Below are positions 60,213 through 64,000 of a DNA stretch of 64,000 nucleotides, in pieces. A program made the position numbers and the translations under genes. The DNA lies in contig NZ_VISI01000002.1 of assembly GCF_007827365.1 (NCBI RefSeq), forward strand, positions 439,001 through 503,000. Direction: 5' to 3'. The notes below the pieces were generated by a model. It did not search any database. It was not told where the DNA came from and saw nothing but the letters and a program-made list of their open reading frames with translations. How positions within the stretch are numbered: position 1 is the first letter of the stretch; every line of letters starts with the position of its first letter. The stretch is from Olleya sp. Hel_I_94. GTDB lineage: Bacteria; Bacteroidota; Bacteroidia; Flavobacteriales; Flavobacteriaceae.

Positions 60213-61010
60213 TTATTTTAAGCTTTCTAATAATTTTTCTGCAACTAACTCAGACGATGCTGGATTTTGTCCAGTAATTAAATTACCATCTTGAATAGCG
60301 TAAGCTGCCCAATCTTCTTTTTTAGAGTAGATTCCACCATTTTTACTTAACATGTCTTCCACTAAAAATGGAACAACCTGTGTTAAGCCAACAGCATCTT
60401 CTTCAGTATTTGTAAATCCTGTTACTTTTTTACCTTTAACTAATGGTTCTCCATCTGTTCCTTTTACATTTTTTAATGCAGCAGGAGCGTGGCATACAAA
60501 TGCTACAGGCTTATCTTGAGTATTAAATTTTTCGATTAAAGCGATTGACGTTTTATCGTTTGCTAAATCCCATAATGGTCCATGACCACCTGGATAAAAT
60601 ACAGCATCAAAATCGTCAGCATTCATGTCTGATATTTTATGTGTATTAGCAATTAATGCTTGTGTTGCTTCGTCTTTATTGTAACGCTCAGTATCTGCAG
60701 TAGCAGCATCTGGTGAGTCACTACTTGGATCTATTGGAGCTGCACCTCCATTTGGAGTGGCAATAGTAATTTTAGCACCTTTGTCTAGTAATGTGTAATA
60801 TGGATTTGCGAATTCTTCAACCCAAAATCCTGTTTTTTTCCCTGTATCTCCTAATTTATCGTGAGATGTTAATACAAATAATACGTTCATAGTTTTTTCT
60901 TTTTTAGTTTCTGTTTTTACTTCTAAAACGCTTTCAGAAGTTGTTTTATCCTTACAGCTAGTTGCTGTAACAATGGTTAGCGTTAAGGCTAATGTTTTTA
61001 TTAAATTCAT
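60213..61010 (-). CDS. DJ-1/PfpI-family protein, Hsp31/glyoxalase III-like, exported
   Basis: 265 residues. N-terminal lipoprotein-type signal (MNLIKTLALTLTIVTATSC, Cys19). DJ-1 fold: VLFVLTSHDKLGDTGKKTGFWVEEFANPYYTLLDKGAKITIATPNGG, VFYPGGHGPLWDLAND, and catalytic Cys173 with His174 in PVAFVCHAPAALKN. The Hsp31/glyoxalase III group converts methylglyoxal to D-lactate without glutathione. An exported form would act on extracytoplasmic carbonyls or as a chaperone. It is the last gene of a detoxification set on the minus strand; the 115-nt gap before it suggests its own promoter. Confidence 0.85.
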   Translation of the reverse strand: MNLIKTLALTLTIVTATSCKDKTTSESVLEVKTETKKEKTMNVLFVLTSHDKLGDTGKKTGFWVEEFANPYYTLLDKGAKITIATPNGGAAPIDPSSDSPDAATADTERYNKDEATQALIANTHKISDMNADDFDAVFYPGGHGPLWDLANDKTSIALIEKFNTQDKPVAFVCHAPAALKNVKGTDGEPLVKGKKVTGFTNTEEDAVGLTQVVPFLVEDMLSKNGGIYSKKEDWAAYAIQDGNLITGQNPASSELVAEKLLESLK

Positions 61011-61125
61011 TTTAATACTACTGAGTATATTTAATAATAATAATAATATCAGTTTGAGTGCAGTTAAAAACCTTAGAATTTTTGCTGTTATAGCACTTTA
61101 ACTACACCCAAAAATGATAATATGT

Positions 61126-62283
61126 TTAGTATGCCATTTTTACAATTTTTTCTGCATCTTCAGGCATTAAAGCTTGACGTTCGCCTAATTTCCAACCTCT
61201 AGCTTTAAAACGTTTAGCAACTTCTTCAGCAGTACCTTCATAATCTTTAGTATAGTCAGATAATTTAGTATCAATACCTAACTCATGGAAAAATGCTTCG
61301 GTTTTAGCAATAGCTTCATAGGCTTTATCGTCTGTACTACCTTCAGTAATATTCCAAACACGTTCTCCATATTGTGCTAATTTTTCTTTTTTAGCTTCAA
61401 AATTATATTTGTAATGACTTGGTGCAATTACAGCTAAGGTACGTGCGTGATCAATTCCGAATAAAGCTGTTAACTCGTGACCCATCATGTGGATTGCCCA
61501 ATCTCCAGGTACTCCTTTTTGAATAAGTCCGTTTAATGCCATAGTGCAACTCCACATAAAGTTAGAGGCTGCTTGGTAATTTGTAGGATCTTTTAATACT
61601 GTTGGAGCTACCTCTACTAATGTTTGTAGTATACTTTCTGCAAAACGATCTTGTAATAAAGCTCCAATTGGATATGTCATATACTGTTCTAAAACGTGTG
61701 TGAAAGCATCTGTTAAACCATTTGCTAATTGACGTTCTGGAATAGACGTTATTACTTGTGGATCTAATATTGAAAACACTGGAAATAAACCAGGTCCTCC
61801 CATTGCTAATTTTTCTTTAGTTTCTTCACGTGTAATAACTGCTCCAGAATTCATTTCGGATCCTGTTGCTGGTAATGTTAACACAGTTCCAAAAGGCATT
61901 CCTTTTTCAGTTCTAACATTTTTAGTTAAGATATCCCAAGGTGTATCACCATCGTAAACAGCAGCTGCAGATAAAAATTTAGTTCCGTCAATTACAGAAC
62001 CACCACCAACTGCTAGTAAATACGTAATGTCTTGATCTTTAATAACTTTTAAAGCGTCCATTAATGTTGCGTATTCTGGATTTGCAGGAATACCTCCAAA
62101 CTCAGTAACATTAACATCTGCTAAAGCGGTTTTTACTTGATCGTAAATTCCGTTTTTCTTAATACTTCCTCCACCATAAAGTAATAATACTTTTGCATCT
62201 GCAGGAATTTCATTTTTTAATTGTTCTATTGTATCCTTTCCAAAAATAATTTTGGTTGGGTTTTTAAATTCAAAATTGTTCAT
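61126..62283 (-). CDS. Iron-containing alcohol dehydrogenase (YqhD-like)
   Basis: 385 residues. Type III ADH fold: NPTKIIFGKDTIEQLKNEIP, LLLYGGGSIKKNGIYDQV, and LLAVGGGSVIDGTKFLSA for NADPH. Metal ligands are Asp and His in LTDAFTHVLEQY and MGHELTALFGIDHARTLAVI. The NPTKIIFGKD start, the long form and HELTALFGIDHA match YqhD/BDH, which reduces toxic short aldehydes (acrolein, malondialdehyde, butanal) with NADPH. Start 19 nt after the MDR reductase stop, so in the same operon. Confidence 0.92.
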   Translation of the reverse strand: MNNFEFKNPTKIIFGKDTIEQLKNEIPADAKVLLLYGGGSIKKNGIYDQVKTALADVNVTEFGGIPANPEYATLMDALKVIKDQDITYLLAVGGGSVIDGTKFLSAAAVYDGDTPWDILTKNVRTEKGMPFGTVLTLPATGSEMNSGAVITREETKEKLAMGGPGLFPVFSILDPQVITSIPERQLANGLTDAFTHVLEQYMTYPIGALLQDRFAESILQTLVEVAPTVLKDPTNYQAASNFMWSCTMALNGLIQKGVPGDWAIHMMGHELTALFGIDHARTLAVIAPSHYKYNFEAKKEKLAQYGERVWNITEGSTDDKAYEAIAKTEAFFHELGIDTKLSDYTKDYEGTAEEVAKRFKARGWKLGERQALMPEDAEKIVKMAY

Positions 62284-62302
62284 CTTCTTTTTCTTTTGGT
62301 TA

Positions 62303-63313
62303 TTATATTTTTACTATCATTTTTCCTTTGTTTTTACCTTCAAATAAATCGATAAAAGCTTGAGGAATATTATCGAAACCATCAACGATAGTTTCGGTAT
62401 AGGTTAATTTGTTTTCAGATAACCAACCTGATAATCTTTGAATGGCTTCTGGGAACTTTTCGGCATAATTACTTACTATAAAACCTTGCATTAACGCACT
62501 GTTTTTAACTAAAAACGGTTGTACGCTTAATCCTGTAGGCAATTCAGTATTATTATATACCGAAATGGCACCACAAATAATGATTCTCGCGAATTGATTA
62601 ATACTAAACATTACAGCATCCGAAATTGGTCCTCCAACATTATCAAAATACACATCAACTCCGTTTGGCGCAGCTTCTGCAATTGCAGATTTCATGTCTT
62701 TTGTGGTGTTGTAATTGATACCTTCATCAAAACCGAATTTACTTTTTAGCATATCGATTTTTTCATCTGTACCAGCAATTCCAATAACGCGTAAGCCTAA
62801 TATTTTAGCTATTTGTCCAACAACACTACCAACAGCACCTGCAGCTCCTGAGACTACTATGGTTTCGCCTGCTTTAGGCTTTCCTATTTCGGTTAATCCT
62901 AAATAAGCAGTTAAACCTGTCATACCTAAAATACCTAAATAGGTACTTATTAAAGGTGCTTTTTCCGGATCTACTTTATTTAAACCTTCACCATTAGACA
63001 CTTGTTGTGTTGACCAATTTAGCATGCCAGAAACATAATCTCCAACTTGGAATTTATCGTTTTTAGATTCTAAAACTTTGGCAACAACACCAGAATGTAC
63101 AGGCTCATTTAATTTAAAAGGTGGCACGTAAGATTTTGCATCATTCATTCGTCCTCTTAAATAAGGATCTACCGAAACATACGCTACTTCTAATAAAATC
63201 TCACCATCAGCTATGGTTAATGTTTTATATTCTTCTACAAATTCAAAATTAGAAAGTGTAGGTTGTCCTTCAGGTCTGCTTTTTAATACTATCGTTTTCA
63301 TATTCATTTTCAT
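62303..63313 (-). CDS. Zinc-free MDR NADPH reductase (CurA/leukotriene B4 reductase-like)
   Basis: 336 residues. MDR fold without zinc ligands: YVSVDPYLRGRMNDAKSYVPPFKLNEPVHSGVVAKVLESK, GMTGLTAYLGLTEIGKPKAGETIVVSGAAGAVGSVVGQIAKILGLRVIGIAGTDEK (NADPH loop AAGAVGS), and PNGVDVYFDNVGGPISDAVMF. This group reduces alpha,beta-unsaturated carbonyls such as 4-hydroxynonenal or curcumin. ATG codons at 63313, 63307 and 63301 are all possible; the domain begins MKTIVLKSRPEG, so 63301 fits best. It follows the nitroreductase gene by 12 nt. Confidence 0.9.
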   Translation of the reverse strand: MKMNMKTIVLKSRPEGQPTLSNFEFVEEYKTLTIADGEILLEVAYVSVDPYLRGRMNDAKSYVPPFKLNEPVHSGVVAKVLESKNDKFQVGDYVSGMLNWSTQQVSNGEGLNKVDPEKAPLISTYLGILGMTGLTAYLGLTEIGKPKAGETIVVSGAAGAVGSVVGQIAKILGLRVIGIAGTDEKIDMLKSKFGFDEGINYNTTKDMKSAIAEAAPNGVDVYFDNVGGPISDAVMFSINQFARIIICGAISVYNNTELPTGLSVQPFLVKNSALMQGFIVSNYAEKFPEAIQRLSGWLSENKLTYTETIVDGFDNIPQAFIDLFEGKNKGKMIVKI

Positions 63314-63325
63314 TTAAGTTTTATA

Positions 63326-63958
63326 CTATTCAATAACGGTTACAATCTCATCCATAGGTCTTCTAACCTTAACAAGATTTACTAACCAATCTTCATCTTC
63401 TTTTCTGTAACCAATTGGTAATAATACAGCACTACGTAATCCTTTTTCGCGTAATCCTAAAATTTTGTCTACAGCATCTGGCTCAAAACCTTCTAAAGGC
63501 GTTGCGTCTACACCTTCAAAAGCTGCAGCAGTTAAAGCCTCTGTAAAAGCTATGTAAGCTTGTTTTGATGCGTGAATAAAGTTTTCTTCTGGATCTTTTT
63601 GAGGATACATACCTAATAACATTTGTCGGTAATTTTCCCAACCTTCGTTTTTAAAACCACGAATGTCATTAGTTAAATCAAACATATAATTAATACGCTC
63701 TGGCGTATAATGGTCCCAAGCAGCAAAAACTAACAGGTGAGAACAGTCTGTAATTACAGATTGATTCCAAGCTATTGGTTTAATTTGCTCTTTAATATCT
63801 TGGTTTTTTACCACAAATATTTCAAAAGGTTGCAATCCTGAAGATGTGGGAGCCAAGCGTGCAGCCTCTAAAATACGCTCTATTTTATCTTCTGCTACTT
63901 TTTCACCATTCATGGCTTTAGCTGCGTATCTCCAATTTAATTTATCTAATAATTCCAT
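63326..63958 (-). CDS. NAD(P)H-dependent nitroreductase-family oxidoreductase
   Basis: 210 residues, FMN-binding nitroreductase fold: LDKLNWRYAAKAMNGEKVAEDKIERILEAARLAPTSSGLQPFEIFVVKN, YIAFTEALTAAAFEGVDATPLEGFEPDAVDKIL and LREKGLRSAVLLPIGYRKEDEDW. This is the NfsB/dihydropteridine reductase group, which reduces quinones and nitro compounds. It is the first gene of the operon MDR-YqhD on the minus strand. The promoter falls partly outside the window (only 42 bases remain). Confidence 0.9.
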   Translation of the reverse strand: MELLDKLNWRYAAKAMNGEKVAEDKIERILEAARLAPTSSGLQPFEIFVVKNQDIKEQIKPIAWNQSVITDCSHLLVFAAWDHYTPERINYMFDLTNDIRGFKNEGWENYRQMLLGMYPQKDPEENFIHASKQAYIAFTEALTAAAFEGVDATPLEGFEPDAVDKILGLREKGLRSAVLLPIGYRKEDEDWLVNLVKVRRPMDEIVTVIE

Positions 63959-64000
63959 ATATTTAATGTTTGTTTTAGTTGTTTTTAGTAATGCGTTGAA

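Noticed and set aside
1..64000. tRNA, rRNA or tmRNA genes
   Set aside because: No cloverleaf with a TTCGA-type T-loop or rRNA core sequence was recognised on either strand; the TTCGAGTG motifs at 18.2-18.7 kb belong to the palindromic repeats.

Overview
The window looks like a stretch of chromosome from a marine-type member of the Flavobacteriaceae (phylum Bacteroidota). It is AT-rich. Near-consensus Bacteroidota -7 boxes (TAnnTTTG) lie upstream of several genes, and Shine-Dalgarno sequences are rare. Family-level markers agree: BshA for bacillithiol, a fused alpha/beta E1 2-oxoacid dehydrogenase, a GH3/beta-lactamase fusion lipoprotein-type exoenzyme, DUF3570, a SatD-DUF3307 pair, an MutS2 lacking Smr, and OmpA/DUF937 proteins. 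I see no rRNA, tRNA, CRISPR array, transposase or prophage genes. Most of the window is ordinary housekeeping and envelope content.

Layout. 1-5.5 kb: the 3' end of a DUF3570 outer-membrane protein gene, a GH3-beta-lactamase fusion, and bshA. 5.5-18.2 kb: outer-membrane and OmpA-like proteins, a large FAD/Fe-S dehydrogenase, a lipoprotein, an LpxH-like phosphatase, aroC, an unknown gene, a dicarboxylate/glutamate symporter, a sulfurtransferase with an extra C-terminal domain, a DCC thiol oxidoreductase and an Mpo1-like protein. Between the sulfurtransferase and DCC genes lies a strongly structured 150-nt element that looks like a minus-strand small RNA. 18.2-18.7 kb: three copies of a 130-bp palindromic repeat. 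18.7-26.2 kb: mutS2, then an AT-rich accessory block of small unknown genes, a YbjQ/zinc-finger protein and a SIR2-like protein (possible phage defence), then DUF3307-satD, headed by a four-unit 28-bp operator array. 26-32.7 kb: a YfcC carrier, ung, and a four-gene operon with 0-1 nt junctions (SUI1, DUF1835, nucleoside phosphorylase, cytoplasmic substrate-binding protein), with a 2OG-Fe(II) oxygenase upstream. 32.8-45 kb: E1 alpha-beta dehydrogenase, a secreted protein, a TetR/ABC/HlyD/TolC export operon whose ABC ATPase is degenerate, an MscS channel, a pseudouridine synthase and topB. 45-54 kb: lipoproteins, two paralogous membrane proteins, DUF1853, two SF2 helicases, a short ribosome hibernation factor and an M16 peptidase. 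54-64 kb: a PepSY-like secreted pair, YihY, a peroxiredoxin and aldehyde dehydrogenase, DUF2130, a cold-shock protein, and a minus-strand set of electrophile and aldehyde detoxification enzymes (DJ-1/Hsp31-like, YqhD-like, zinc-free MDR reductase, nitroreductase).

The most interesting signals are regulatory or non-coding. They are: (1) the closed-stem RNA candidate at 17.06-17.21 kb; (2) the SatD operator array with an exact 28-bp period; (3) a 36-bp element shared by the promoters of the PepSY pair and the peroxiredoxin gene, at exactly the same distance from a TTTG box; and (4) the ABC exporter subunit that keeps Walker A but has lost the Q-loop, signature, Walker B Asp and H-loop. Functions are assigned from recognised motifs by eye; no database search was run.
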